DNA of 64,000 bases from Enhygromyxa salina (lineage in GTDB: Bacteria > Myxococcota_A > Polyangia > Nannocystales > Nannocystaceae), in the NCBI RefSeq assembly GCF_000737335.2, contig NZ_JMCC02000010.1, forward strand, positions 107,923-171,922, written 5' to 3'. Under the pieces are notes generated by a model, which saw only the letters and a program-made list of their open reading frames with translations, searched no databases and was not told the origin of the DNA. The position numbers were made by a program, and so were the translations under genes. Below, in pieces: positions 38,864 to 47,846 of this stretch. Position 1 is the first letter of the stretch. Every line of letters starts with the position of its first letter.

Positions 38864-40585
38864 GTGTCGCCCAAGCTCATGCGCCTTCGTCAGTGGCTGG
38901 CGAGCCCGCGGCTGATCTGGTGGGTCATCGCGCTGGTGATCCTGCTTGGGCTCCCCACCCTCGGCATCGAGCTGGTCGGTGACGACCTCGCGCAGCACGA
39001 GTTCCTCCGGGCCCAGCAGCAAGGTCGGTCCAGTCAGCCCTGGTGGAACATGTTCGCCCTGGTCGAGGGGCCGCGCGCGCGGACGGAGGGTCTGCGGACC
39101 TCGGGGCGCTATCCGTGGTGGGTTGCCCCAGATCTGCGGGTCGTGTTCTTTCGCCCGGTCACGGTCGCGACTCACTATCTCGATCACACGCTGTGGCCGC
39201 GAACGTACTGGCTGATGCACCTGCACAGCGTGGTGTGGCACGCGTTGGCGTGCGCGCTGGGCTGGGGGCTCGCCCGACGGCTGTGCTCGAGCCCCGCAGC
39301 AGCCGGGGCGGCGGCGTTGGTCTATGCGGTCTCGTTCTCCCACGTGATCCCAGTCGCGTGGCTCGCCCACCGCAACGGCTTGGTGTCGACCTCGCTCGCC
39401 CTCGCGTGCGTGCTCGCCCACGATGTTTGGCGTCGAGACGGCCGGACGTGGGCGGGGCTGCTCGCCCCGCTGCTGCTCGGGCTCGGGCTGCTCGCGGCCG
39501 AGGCGGCGATCGTGACGCTCCCGCTGTTGGTCAGCCATGCGCTGTTCGTCGACGAGGCCAAGATCCGCGCGCGCGTGCTCGCGCTGGTGCCAGCGCTGGC
39601 TGTGGTCATTGGGTGGCGGCTTGGCTACAACGCGATGGATTTTGGTTCGACCGGATCGGGTGCCTACTGGGATCCGATCGGTGATCCGCGTGGCTTCGTC
39701 CTGAACTCGCCCGCCCGCTACCTGAGCCTGCTGAGCGTGAGCGTGTCGCCTCCTTTCATGTTGGGCTTCCCGTGGCGGCTGTGGCAGCTCCTCACGATCT
39801 GCGTTGGCTTCGTCGTGTTGGCGTTCGTGTTCACGACCAAGCTGCCGGCGGCCCGGTTTGGCGTGGCGGCGGTGCTGCTCGGGTGCGTCCCGCTGACCGC
39901 GAGCCTGCCCGGCGATCGGCTGTTGATCTTGACCAGCTTCGGGACCGCGCTGGTGTTCGGCGAGCTCATCGTCGCGTGGTTGCTCTCGAACAGCGGGCGG
40001 CTTCGGAGGGCCTGCGCCGCGCTGGTGGTGGTCGTGCACCTGTTGATCCCCGCGGTCGCGGGCCCCTTGCAGTCGCTGAGGATCGACGAGCTCGCGCCAG
40101 AGGACGGGGCGATCCCCGTGTTCGCGCCGCAGCTCGACAACGCGGGGCTCGACAAGCGCGGCCTCGTGATTGTCCACGCGCCCAACCACCCCAGCGCCGC
40201 CCAGTTGCCGCTCACTCGCCGGGCGCGGGGGTTGCTGGCGCCCAACTTCGTGTGGTTGCTGCACGATGGGCCGGAGCCGCCGATCATGCGCCGCCTCGAC
40301 GCGCGGACGATCGAGCTGCGGGCGCCGCTGGGCTGGCCGTCAAACCACTTCTCCGGGTTCTGGCGTAGCCACACGCAGGTGCCGTTCGCGATCGGCGACA
40401 CGGTAAAGACCATCGACTATGTGGCGACCGTGACCGCGGTCGAGTCGGGCAAAGCGACCGTCGTGGAATTTCAGTTCCGCGCGCCGCTCGAGCACCCTTC
40501 GTTTGCGTGGGTGAGTTGGGCAGGGGCGGAGTTCGAGCCCGTGGATCCGCGTGAGTGGCCGGTTCAGGTTGACGACGCTCGGTAG
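38864..40585 (+). CDS. GT-C-like polytopic membrane protein
   Basis: A 573-residue membrane protein with about ten hydrophobic segments. An acidic motif in the first loop (ELVGDDLAQHEF, Asp pair near residue 40) is typical of GT-C glycosyltransferases such as mannosyl- or arabinosyltransferase-like proteins. The later part (VIGWRLGYNAMDFGSTGSG, then LLSVSVSPPFMLGFPW) fits the same class, and a soluble C-terminal domain of about 140 residues follows (residues about 430-573). It would use a lipid-linked sugar at the membrane face. The start is GTG 38864, with ATG 38879 as alternative. It follows the spermidine-synthase-like gene by 64 bp on the same strand. Confidence 0.72.
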   Translation: MSPKLMRLRQWLASPRLIWWVIALVILLGLPTLGIELVGDDLAQHEFLRAQQQGRSSQPWWNMFALVEGPRARTEGLRTSGRYPWWVAPDLRVVFFRPVTVATHYLDHTLWPRTYWLMHLHSVVWHALACALGWGLARRLCSSPAAAGAAALVYAVSFSHVIPVAWLAHRNGLVSTSLALACVLAHDVWRRDGRTWAGLLAPLLLGLGLLAAEAAIVTLPLLVSHALFVDEAKIRARVLALVPALAVVIGWRLGYNAMDFGSTGSGAYWDPIGDPRGFVLNSPARYLSLLSVSVSPPFMLGFPWRLWQLLTICVGFVVLAFVFTTKLPAARFGVAAVLLGCVPLTASLPGDRLLILTSFGTALVFGELIVAWLLSNSGRLRRACAALVVVVHLLIPAVAGPLQSLRIDELAPEDGAIPVFAPQLDNAGLDKRGLVIVHAPNHPSAAQLPLTRRARGLLAPNFVWLLHDGPEPPIMRRLDARTIELRAPLGWPSNHFSGFWRSHTQVPFAIGDTVKTIDYVATVTAVESGKATVVEFQFRAPLEHPSFAWVSWAGAEFEPVDPREWPVQVDDAR

Positions 40586-40722
40586 CCACCGCGACCGCGA
40601 CTCGAACGGGTCCGGCTGTGTTAGGGTTGGCTGTGCCAAGGCGCAGACAAGCTGCTGCTCTCCAACTGCCCACGGTTGGGCCAAGCGCCCGATGGCTCTG
40701 CGCTGGGTCGGGCGTGGATGGC

Positions 40723-42630
40723 ATGGAGGGCACAGACGCGACGTGGCTCGATCCTGACCGCGCGCTGTCGGTCCTGCGTCGCGCCACCTCGACGTTGACC
40801 TTTGATCTGCGTCGCGTCTCGCTGTTCATGGCCTCGCAGGGGCTTGGTGATCCTGGCTCGCGCACCGCGAGCCAGGCCTGGAGGCAGATCGCGCAGCTGC
40901 TGCGGCTTGGGCAGCTGCGCGTGGTCGAGCGCTCGCGCGAGCTGTCCCGCTACTCGCATGACCACATCGCACCAGGGCCCGCGCCCACACCTAGCGACCC
41001 AGGCGTGATCGAAGACGCGTCCGCGTGGTTCGAGTTGGTGCTCGAAGATGACTACGGCCGTGCGCTCGCCGAGGTCGAGCACCGCCTCACGCTCCCGGAT
41101 CTCTCGGTCGTCAAAGGACGCTCGGACACGAGCGGCCGCGTGTTCATCGAACAGATCGCCCCCGGACACTGCAAGCTGGAGCTCACCCTCTCCAGCTGGC
41201 CCAACGCGGACTCGGGCCAAGCGCCTGCGGCCACGCCCTCGTCGCGGCTGCTCGAGCGGCGCGCCCCCTTCGACGGGCGTCTTCCCAGCTTCACGCTGCC
41301 GACCTTGGTGCACAACCGGGTTCGCCTGCGGCCCTCGCCGATCAAGGCTCACGCCGCGGCGGGCTTTCGCGCAGACTCTTCGTTTGTCAGCCCAGGCTTG
41401 GCCGCCGCGCTCAGGCCCATGCGCCAGCCGCTCGAGCACGCGTCGGCGCAGCTGGCGTTGTTTGGCCACACCGATCCCGCGGGTTCGGGCGCCAACAACA
41501 AGGCGCTGTCCGAGCGCCGCGCGGCGGCGATGCGCGCGTTGGCGAGCTCTGACGCCGACGCCTTGTACGAGATCGCCAAGCACGAGCGCTGGGGCCTCGA
41601 CGCGTACCAAGCCATGCTGCGCGGGCTGGGGTTCATTCCGGGCGCGATCGATGACACGAGCGGCCCGATGACCGACGCCGCCATCGAAGCGTTCGTCGAG
41701 GCCAACACCCAGCGCTGGCTCAGCGGCTCGGCGCCCAGCCAGGGACCGGCGCTCGACGAGCAGACCCAGCGGGCGATCATCAGCGCCTACGTCGAAGAGT
41801 ATGGGCTCGGCCTCCAGCCGAAGCGGCTGCTCTCGAGCGTCGCTAGCGGCTGCCGCGAGTTCAACTCGGCCGGCATCCGGCCCGAGCGCGCCCGACGGGT
41901 CACGCTGGCGGTGTTCACCGACGCGTCTACGTCGCCTCGCGCGAGCGATCTTCCCTGCGTGGAAGGGAACAGCGGCGCGTGCACGCTGGACCTGGAAGAC
42001 GGCCTGCGCTGCCGGTTCTATCGCCACGCCGTCGCGCCCCAAGATCTCGATCGGGCAGTCGTGGAGTGGTTTGACTTCGCGTGGTTGCGCACGCCAACCG
42101 GCAAGATCCACCTCAGCGCGCTGACCACCGCGCCCGACACCGATCACGTCGAGTTCGAGATCGGCATCGCAGATGGTGGCTTGCCCTCGCCCCTGCCGTG
42201 CTCGGCGGCGGGTGGGAGCGGCGAGATCGTGCTTCGCAAGCTTGGTCGCGCCGCGGGCTTGGTCCGGCACGGGGTCTGCTACGCGCTGTGGGACCCCGAG
42301 GGGTTCGATCCCTTTGACCCGCGCCAATGGTTCGAGACAGATCCCAACGCGCCCGAGATCGAGGGGCTGCCGGTCCCGACCTTCAAGATCACGCTTGGCA
42401 AGGATTGGGCCTACTCGACGCCGCCAGGGCGGCGGCTCGACCGGATCGTGCTGGAGGGGGATACCCAGCGCGAGGTCATGGCGTTGCTCTCGGACGGGTC
42501 CTACGCGCGCTTTGCTGGGCGCGAAGGGTTGCAGCAAGTGGCGGCCGAAGCCGGGGGGCTGCATGTGCTGGCGCTGTATCCGTGGAATGGGTTGGTCTCG
42601 CCCGCGGGCAGGGGGGCCGAGGACGGATGA
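40723..42630 (+). CDS. OmpA/peptidoglycan-binding-domain protein
   Basis: A protein of 635 residues from ATG 40723; a GTG at 40618 is also in frame but the added residues look non-protein-like. A beta-rich N-terminal segment leads to an OmpA-like peptidoglycan-binding element (LALFGHTDPAGSG, then ALSERRAAAMRALA) around residues 235-270. It is followed by a PG_binding_1-like repeat (YQAMLRGLGFIPGAIDD, then DAAIEAFVEANT). The last 250 residues are a Cys-containing, beta-rich domain of unknown family. No signal peptide is clear, so export could be by a non-Sec route. The stop overlaps the next gene's ATG (ATGA), giving tight coupling. Confidence 0.8.
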   Translation: MEGTDATWLDPDRALSVLRRATSTLTFDLRRVSLFMASQGLGDPGSRTASQAWRQIAQLLRLGQLRVVERSRELSRYSHDHIAPGPAPTPSDPGVIEDASAWFELVLEDDYGRALAEVEHRLTLPDLSVVKGRSDTSGRVFIEQIAPGHCKLELTLSSWPNADSGQAPAATPSSRLLERRAPFDGRLPSFTLPTLVHNRVRLRPSPIKAHAAAGFRADSSFVSPGLAAALRPMRQPLEHASAQLALFGHTDPAGSGANNKALSERRAAAMRALASSDADALYEIAKHERWGLDAYQAMLRGLGFIPGAIDDTSGPMTDAAIEAFVEANTQRWLSGSAPSQGPALDEQTQRAIISAYVEEYGLGLQPKRLLSSVASGCREFNSAGIRPERARRVTLAVFTDASTSPRASDLPCVEGNSGACTLDLEDGLRCRFYRHAVAPQDLDRAVVEWFDFAWLRTPTGKIHLSALTTAPDTDHVEFEIGIADGGLPSPLPCSAAGGSGEIVLRKLGRAAGLVRHGVCYALWDPEGFDPFDPRQWFETDPNAPEIEGLPVPTFKITLGKDWAYSTPPGRRLDRIVLEGDTQREVMALLSDGSYARFAGREGLQQVAAEAGGLHVLALYPWNGLVSPAGRGAEDG

Positions 42631-43466
42631 GCGGCTCGCTTCAAGCGGTGGGGGTGGGCTTCCTCGTGTTTGGGCTGCTGCTCCATCTGTACGGGCTCTA
42701 TCACGTCTATCGCAAGCTCCGCCGAAGGGTCCCCGGGTGGTTCGCGCGGGGTACACAGACGGCGCCTCGCACCTGCGTCACTGGCCGGCTGCTGCCGGGC
42801 CCCGTCGAAGTGCGCGCCCCGTTTAGCGGTCGGCCCTGCGCTGCGTGGCGGCTGTCCGTCGCATGTCTGCACCCAGTGTTCGGGACCATGTCGCGGGTCG
42901 CCGATCGCTACAGCGAGGGCTCGTTCTCAATCATGTGCGAGGACGGCCCGCTCCCTGTTGTCCTCCACTCGACGACGGACAGGCGCACGAGCGCCAGCCA
43001 TGTGTTCGACCTCGTACCCGCGTGGCTGCTCCCCTTGGTCAACCCGGACCACGAACGAGCCTACACAGCCTCGGTGCTTGGAAATTGGGTGACGCTGCCC
43101 ACGCATCCACGCATGTCAGCGGAGCAGGCCGACGCAATACGGACGCTCGCGCTGGCGGAGGTCGAGGCGTCCAAGCTCGTCGTCAATGGCTCCAACGATC
43201 GTGTCGTCGTGACAGAGACAATCATGGACTTCGAGCAACTGTGGGTATGCGAGGGGCCTCGCCGCGAGGTAAGCGGAGCGCGGATGATCGTCGCGCCGAA
43301 GTCGGGTGGGATCGGGCTCGCGGCTAACCACGTCAAGTTTGCGCCTGCGGCCGAGCTGCACGCGATCACGCGCAGGGTCGCGCTGCGAGAGCTTGGCGTC
43401 GTGTTGGTCCTGGATGCCGTGGCGCTGCTGGTCGCGATTCTCGTTGGATTGAAAACCATCCTCTAA
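42627..43466 (+). CDS. GIDE-domain-like membrane protein
   Basis: A 279-residue protein with a membrane helix near the N-terminus (VGVGFLVFGLLLHLYGLYHV) and another at the C-terminus (ELGVVLVLDAVALLVAIL). Between them lies a domain like GIDE (the E3-ligase-related membrane domain): VTGRLLPGPVEVRAPFSGRP with a following strand and AANHVKFAPAAEL. GIDE domains in bacteria are often in membrane proteins of unknown role; a catalytic activity is not established. It is fixed by the ATGA overlap with the upstream gene and is 7 bp before the next gene. It could anchor or shield its two neighbours. Confidence 0.7.
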   Translation: MSGSLQAVGVGFLVFGLLLHLYGLYHVYRKLRRRVPGWFARGTQTAPRTCVTGRLLPGPVEVRAPFSGRPCAAWRLSVACLHPVFGTMSRVADRYSEGSFSIMCEDGPLPVVLHSTTDRRTSASHVFDLVPAWLLPLVNPDHERAYTASVLGNWVTLPTHPRMSAEQADAIRTLALAEVEASKLVVNGSNDRVVVTETIMDFEQLWVCEGPRREVSGARMIVAPKSGGIGLAANHVKFAPAAELHAITRRVALRELGVVLVLDAVALLVAILVGLKTIL

Positions 43467-43473
43467 GGGTACC

Positions 43474-45594
43474 ATGGCGATAATCAAGGGTATTTCCATG
43501 ACCTCTCTTGGGCCCAAGGTGGACCTCGCCCAAGTCTTCGGCCAGGACGTCACGTACTCGGTGTTGGCGACGGCCTTTCATGTCAACCCCTACGAGATCC
43601 TCTCCGAGCTCGCCAAGGCCAATGGAACCAACGAAAAGGCGTTCGATGACATCCACCGGGCTTTCCTCGCCGAGCGGCCTTGGCTGACCAGCTTTAGCGA
43701 TCGCCGCCGCCGGGTCGAGCAGTACTGGGCCGAGGCCCACGGTGGCGGGGGCCTCGCCAAGCAAAAGCTCCCGTTTCTCAATTGGAAGATTCCAAAGAAC
43801 GTGGTCATCCGGCTGCCGCTCAGCGCCAAGACCGCGCCGCTCGTGACGGCAGACACTGCCGAAGTTTCGCGCTTCATCAAGCTGGCGATCGGCTGTCCTG
43901 AATTCGCCAAGCTCGAACTCATCATTGAAGAGCTCGAGGGAGCCGCCGAGCGGCTGGAGAGCACCTTGACGGCGCTCGCTTCCAACGTCGAGGCGAGCGG
44001 AGCGGAGTGCCTTCCATACCTCCTGTCGGCACAGCGGCTATTGCTCATGATGTATCAGGCGATCCCGAATACGCCCGAGGCCGTCGTGCATCACCACCTT
44101 CATGAGCACGACGACTTGCTCGACGAGCTTCAGCGGGTCGTCGAGCGGGCCGGGAGTCTCATTTATGACGACGCGCACCTGTTTGATTGGTACAACCATG
44201 CGCGGGTCAACGACGAGATTGGCCTGCTGTTTGCGATCCTTACCAACGGCGACAACATCAAGTGTCTGACCGCGCTCCGGTCGTCCTACGATATCGCGGA
44301 GCAGCGCGACGTCTGGGCTCGCTTCGAAGCAGCCCTGCTGCATGCGGGCTCGTTGCTGCTCCGCACCGACCGCGCCGATGAGCTCGTCAGCAACCACCTG
44401 ATCCCGTTCTTGGGCGCGATGGCCGAGAGCGCCAATGTACAGAGGATGGCGCAAAAGGTCGCGGGCACCCCGTTCGAGGCGGTGTTGCGCGACGGTTGGC
44501 GCAGCGTGATTCCCAACAAACCGGCGACCCTACTGAGCACCATAGGCACGGTCGGCTCTCTCGGCGCTGGCGCAGTGGGGAACTCCCGCGGCCCAGCTTC
44601 ACTCGCTGTGTCGCTGACCACGATGGCCGGGCCGCGCTTGGCGAAGTTCCTCGCGCTGCGGTCGCTCTCGCTCAACAACTCGGGAACGCTTGGCACCGCG
44701 CTGTGTCTGCGACTGTTGCTGCAGGTCGCCGATTTCTCGGCGGATGTTGACATTGACCATCTGCTCGACGCAATCCTGCCCGACCAAGGCGCACGGGTGG
44801 CGCTCGCGTCTCTCGAGAACATATCGTGGGAGACCAAGCTCATGTCCGGGAGCATGTGGACCGGCGTCTACGCGTTGGCCAATCTCGCGGCGCTCTTGTC
44901 AATTGTCAGCTCCGACGGTGATGTCACGCTCAAACGCGTGGGGCAGGCGCTTCAGACCGGGGCTCAGGCGGCGGTGCCCCTCGCCGAGATCAGCGCGGCG
45001 CTATTGGGGAAATACGCGAGGATCTCATCTGTGCTGCTGAACTCTGCATCCCAGGCCGCGCATTTCGCTGGGGTATTGGCGATCGCCATCTCGGTCTGGA
45101 CCATCGGGGAGGAGGCGATGGCACACATGAAAGGGGCGCAGGTCGACTTTTCTGTTGTCGTCAATATTGTGGGGTCAGCCGCGACCGCGGTTTCGTCTGG
45201 TGTCTGGCTATACTTGGCTGTGTCGGGCATGCGGACAACCGCGCTGGCGACCGCGCTGATGGGCATCGGCAGTGTCCTCTCGATCGCGCTCCTGATCGCC
45301 TCGATCGGCTACGAGACCGCAACGCGCGGCCCCGGCACCGCCGCGTACGTGCTCGCGTGCCTCAACGAGTTCAAGGCCACCGACGCCGGCAAGACCCTGC
45401 TCAGCGACAAGACCTTCCGCAAAGAGTTCACGGCGTTCGAGAGCCAACTCGACAGCGTCAAGCCCAAGCTCGTCAGCTTCAAGGGCAAGCAGAGCGAGCT
45501 CTACACCCTCATGAAGCACTTCAGCGTCGACGGCTGCGCGACGATCGTCGAGATGGACCCGGCCGTCGTCCGTGAGATCGTTGGCCTGAAGTAG
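43474..45594 (+). CDS. Large unknown protein with C-terminal membrane helices
   Basis: A 706-residue protein of unknown family. The N-terminal 60 residues (SVLATAFHVNPYEILSELAK) look faintly LysM-like. A helical middle region follows (LIIEELEGAAERLESTLTAL, RRLLLMMYQAIPNT-type helices). The C-terminal 170 residues contain about four hydrophobic segments (AAHFAGVLAIAISVWTIG, VVVNIVGSAATAVSSGVWLY, ATALMGIGSVLSIALLIASI). This layout resembles pore-forming or membrane-targeting toxins but no catalytic motif is seen. It follows the GIDE-like gene by 7 bp with AAGGG before its ATG. It is convergent with the dehydrogenase gene 4 bp further on. Confidence 0.65.
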   Translation: MAIIKGISMTSLGPKVDLAQVFGQDVTYSVLATAFHVNPYEILSELAKANGTNEKAFDDIHRAFLAERPWLTSFSDRRRRVEQYWAEAHGGGGLAKQKLPFLNWKIPKNVVIRLPLSAKTAPLVTADTAEVSRFIKLAIGCPEFAKLELIIEELEGAAERLESTLTALASNVEASGAECLPYLLSAQRLLLMMYQAIPNTPEAVVHHHLHEHDDLLDELQRVVERAGSLIYDDAHLFDWYNHARVNDEIGLLFAILTNGDNIKCLTALRSSYDIAEQRDVWARFEAALLHAGSLLLRTDRADELVSNHLIPFLGAMAESANVQRMAQKVAGTPFEAVLRDGWRSVIPNKPATLLSTIGTVGSLGAGAVGNSRGPASLAVSLTTMAGPRLAKFLALRSLSLNNSGTLGTALCLRLLLQVADFSADVDIDHLLDAILPDQGARVALASLENISWETKLMSGSMWTGVYALANLAALLSIVSSDGDVTLKRVGQALQTGAQAAVPLAEISAALLGKYARISSVLLNSASQAAHFAGVLAIAISVWTIGEEAMAHMKGAQVDFSVVVNIVGSAATAVSSGVWLYLAVSGMRTTALATALMGIGSVLSIALLIASIGYETATRGPGTAAYVLACLNEFKATDAGKTLLSDKTFRKEFTAFESQLDSVKPKLVSFKGKQSELYTLMKHFSVDGCATIVEMDPAVVREIVGLK

Positions 45595-45598
45595 CCGC

Positions 45599-46471
45599 TC
45601 ACCACTCGTAGAAGCCCTGCCCCGACTTCTTGCCGAGCTTGCCCTGCGCGACCATGTCACGCAGCAGCTGCGGCGGCTCGAAGTGGGCCCCCTGCTCGAG
45701 CTTGCTGGCCAGGTACTCGGCGATGCTCAGGCGCACGTCCAAGCCCACGAGGTCGGTCAGCTTCAGCGGCCCCATGGGAAACCCGTAGCCAAGCGTCATC
45801 GCCTTGTCGATGTCCTGCGCCGACGCGACGCCCTGCTCGACCATGCGGATCGCCTCGAGCCCGATCACCAGACCCAGGCGGCTGGTAGCGAAGCCGGGCG
45901 CGTCCTTGACGACGATCGGCTGCTTGCCGATCCGCTCGGCGAACGCCCGCATGCTGGCGGTGACCTCGTCTCGGGTCTGCTCGGCGACGACGATCTCGAG
46001 CAACTTCATGATGTGGACGGGGTTGAAGAAGTGCAGGCCGATCACCCGGCTCGGGTTGGGGATCGGCGCGGCGATGTCTGCGATCGACAGCGAGCTGGTG
46101 TTGGTGCCGAGCACCGCGCGCTCGCTGACGACGGCCGCGACGCGCGTGAAGATGTCGCGCTTGATCGCGAGCTGCTCGGGCGCGGCCTCGATCACGAGAT
46201 CGGCCCCGCGCACGGCGTCCTCGAGCGAGGTCGTGCCAGACAGCCGCGCGATCGTTGCCTGTTGGTCGGCGTCGGTGACCTTGCCGCGCGCGACTCCCTT
46301 GGCGAGATTGCTGGCGATCGTCGTGAGCCCGGCGTCGACCTGGGCCTGACCCAGATCGGTGAGCCGGGTCGTGCAGCCTGCCATGGCGCAGACCTGCGCG
46401 ATGCCATGACCCATGGTGCCAGCACCGATAACGGCGACGATCGAGATGTTGTCAGCGGTTGGCTCGGACAT
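45599..46471 (-). CDS. 3-hydroxybutyryl-CoA dehydrogenase
   Basis: A 290-residue single-domain-pair 3-hydroxyacyl-CoA dehydrogenase. The NAD-binding Rossmann motif GAGTMGHGIAQVCAMAG is at the N-terminus, followed by VIEAAPEQLAIKRDIF, the catalytic GLHFFNPVHIMKLLEIV with His of the His-Glu pair, and DAPGFATSRLGLVIGLEAIR. Length matches the PaaH/Hbd family, in contrast to the larger FadB fusions. It oxidises or reduces acetoacetyl-CoA-type substrates in fatty acid or PHB-type metabolism. No other beta-oxidation gene is adjacent. The start ATG at 46471 has no alternative close by. The gene is transcribed towards 45594. Confidence 0.94.
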   Translation of the reverse strand: MSEPTADNISIVAVIGAGTMGHGIAQVCAMAGCTTRLTDLGQAQVDAGLTTIASNLAKGVARGKVTDADQQATIARLSGTTSLEDAVRGADLVIEAAPEQLAIKRDIFTRVAAVVSERAVLGTNTSSLSIADIAAPIPNPSRVIGLHFFNPVHIMKLLEIVVAEQTRDEVTASMRAFAERIGKQPIVVKDAPGFATSRLGLVIGLEAIRMVEQGVASAQDIDKAMTLGYGFPMGPLKLTDLVGLDVRLSIAEYLASKLEQGAHFEPPQLLRDMVAQGKLGKKSGQGFYEW

Positions 46472-46573
46472 CCGAGCGATCTACCGCATGTCCGGCGCGA
46501 TGACTGCGCTGCGGCGCCGAAACTGTGGCGTTTTGTCCGAGAACGAGCCGTGTGTTTCCATTGCTTCGCGACG

Positions 46574-46579
46574 TATAAT
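46574..46579 (+). promoter_or_regulatory. -10-like TATAAT upstream of 46608 gene
   Basis: A perfect TATAAT lies 28 bp before the ATG at 46608 in otherwise GC-rich DNA. A matching -35 hexamer is not obvious at 17 bp, so it is a weak to moderate promoter guess. Confidence 0.45.
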
Positions 46580-46607
46580 CGCAATCGAATCTGCCGGGTC
46601 CCTCCCC

Positions 46608-47357
46608 ATGGAAGCACGAAAGGTCGTTGTCACGTTGGTCTGCGCCGCCGACGACGAGGACGCGCTCGAGGCCATCGCCGACGGGCTGCGGGCGGTTGGA
46701 CGCGAGGTCCGGCTGGTGCCCGGGGTCGACGTGCAGCCGCGGCGGCTCGGCGAAGCGATCGAGCGCGGCGGCGACCTGGGGTTGATCGTGGTGTGCACGA
46801 GTGGGCGGCTCGAGGGCGCACAGCTGCGCACGGTCGAGGGCTTGTTCAGCGCCCGCCGAGGCCCGAACCACGCGATGGTCCGGGTCGAGCTCTCGGCCAC
46901 CGCCAACGAGAACATCGCTGCGATCTCGCGGGCGACGGAGGCGTTCGTCGCCAACCAAGGCCGTGTCGTTCGGCGGACCACGGGCGAGGGCCCCAAGCTG
47001 CGCGAGGTCATCCCCGTCGAGAGCATCTCGAGCGTCGCGCTGCCGGTGGTCCGCCTGCCCCCTGGCGAAGAGCTCGACGGCGACACCCAGCGCATCCAGC
47101 TGCCCGACAACCCCAAGTCCGCCGAGCTCTCGCGCCGCCGCCGGGCCGCCCGCGAGCGCGAGCGCGAGCGTGAGCGGATCACTCGCTCGCACCGCACGCT
47201 CAACGCCAACGACGACATCAACACGGTCGGGGACGAGCCCGTCAGCGCCCAGATGCAGCGGGACGAGGATCGCCTCGATCGCCTGATGATCGGGATGATC
47301 ATTGGCGCCGGGGTGCTCGCGGTGCTCGCCGCGCTCACCTTTGCCGGCATATTTTAG
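46608..47357 (+). CDS. Unknown protein with C-terminal TM helix
   Basis: A 249-residue protein. The N-terminal half is an alpha/beta domain (VVVTLVCAADDEDALEAIAD, VGREVRLVPGVDVQ) with an ATP- or phosphate-like appearance but no defining motif; the shape recalls a TIR- or receiver-like fold, and this is not certain. A very basic, Arg-rich stretch (RRRRAARERERERERI) follows, and a membrane helix ends it (LMIGMIIGAGVLAVLAALTF). It is anchored with its bulk on the cytoplasmic side, as the positive patch sits before the helix. It diverges from the dehydrogenase gene. The promoter-like TATAAT lies just upstream. Confidence 0.7.
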   Translation: MEARKVVVTLVCAADDEDALEAIADGLRAVGREVRLVPGVDVQPRRLGEAIERGGDLGLIVVCTSGRLEGAQLRTVEGLFSARRGPNHAMVRVELSATANENIAAISRATEAFVANQGRVVRRTTGEGPKLREVIPVESISSVALPVVRLPPGEELDGDTQRIQLPDNPKSAELSRRRRAARERERERERITRSHRTLNANDDINTVGDEPVSAQMQRDEDRLDRLMIGMIIGAGVLAVLAALTFAGIF

Positions 47358-47360
47358 GCG

Positions 47361-47756
47361 CTACTCGATCGCCAGCCGGACCGGCAGCAGCGTCGCGCCC
47401 TCGCCCCCGAGCTCCATGCCGCTGACCTCGACGCTGCTCTCGCTCTTGTACACGGCGATCCGGTAGCTGCCGGGCGGCGGCTCGCTGATGATGAACACGC
47501 CTTGCTCGTCGGTCAGCGCCAGAATCCGAACCGGCTCGTCTTCGCCAGCTTCGAGCTCACGCTCGAGAAACACGGCAGCCTCTGCGACCGGGGCGGCCGT
47601 TCCAGCGGCGGTCACGTGGCCAAGCACGCACGAGCTGACCCCGGCGCAGCGCGGTGACAGGATCGAGATGGTGTCGTGCAGCGGCTCGGCCTCCGGCCTG
47701 CCCGCCACGCACCCAAGCGCGAGCCCAAACGCCGCCGCTGCCGCCCAGATCCTCAT
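47361..47756 (-). CDS. Small lipoprotein with carboxypeptidase-regulatory-like domain
   Basis: A 131-residue lipoprotein: signal peptide with lipobox ALGC (GLALGCVAGRPE), then a beta domain with VLGHVTAAGTAAPVAEAAVF and FIISEPPPGSYRIAVYKS, matching the carboxypeptidase-regulatory/CNA-B-like sandwich found in surface proteins. The domain usually contributes to binding or stability. Start ATG 47756; a longer frame upstream would run out into the divergent gene's region without protein character. It is convergent with the TM-protein gene ending at 47357. No function beyond a surface role can be given. Confidence 0.8.
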   Translation of the reverse strand: MRIWAAAAAFGLALGCVAGRPEAEPLHDTISILSPRCAGVSSCVLGHVTAAGTAAPVAEAAVFLERELEAGEDEPVRILALTDEQGVFIISEPPPGSYRIAVYKSESSVEVSGMELGGEGATLLPVRLAIE

Positions 47757-47846
47757 GCTCCCGACAGGATCGCCCCAGTTCGGCCTTCGCGCCAGCTCCG
47801 TGTTGGATTGCGGCTGGGCATCCAGAGGCGTACGCTGGGTCGGCCC

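Noticed and set aside
38369..40264. Minus-strand frame opposite the GT-C-like gene
   Set aside because: It is Arg/Pro/Gln-rich without motifs, while the plus strand shows membrane helices and the DD motif.
40621..42756. Long minus-strand frame opposite the OmpA/PG-binding gene
   Set aside because: The plus strand shows the OmpA-like and PG-binding motifs and overlaps the next gene by ATGA; the antisense has no family signature.
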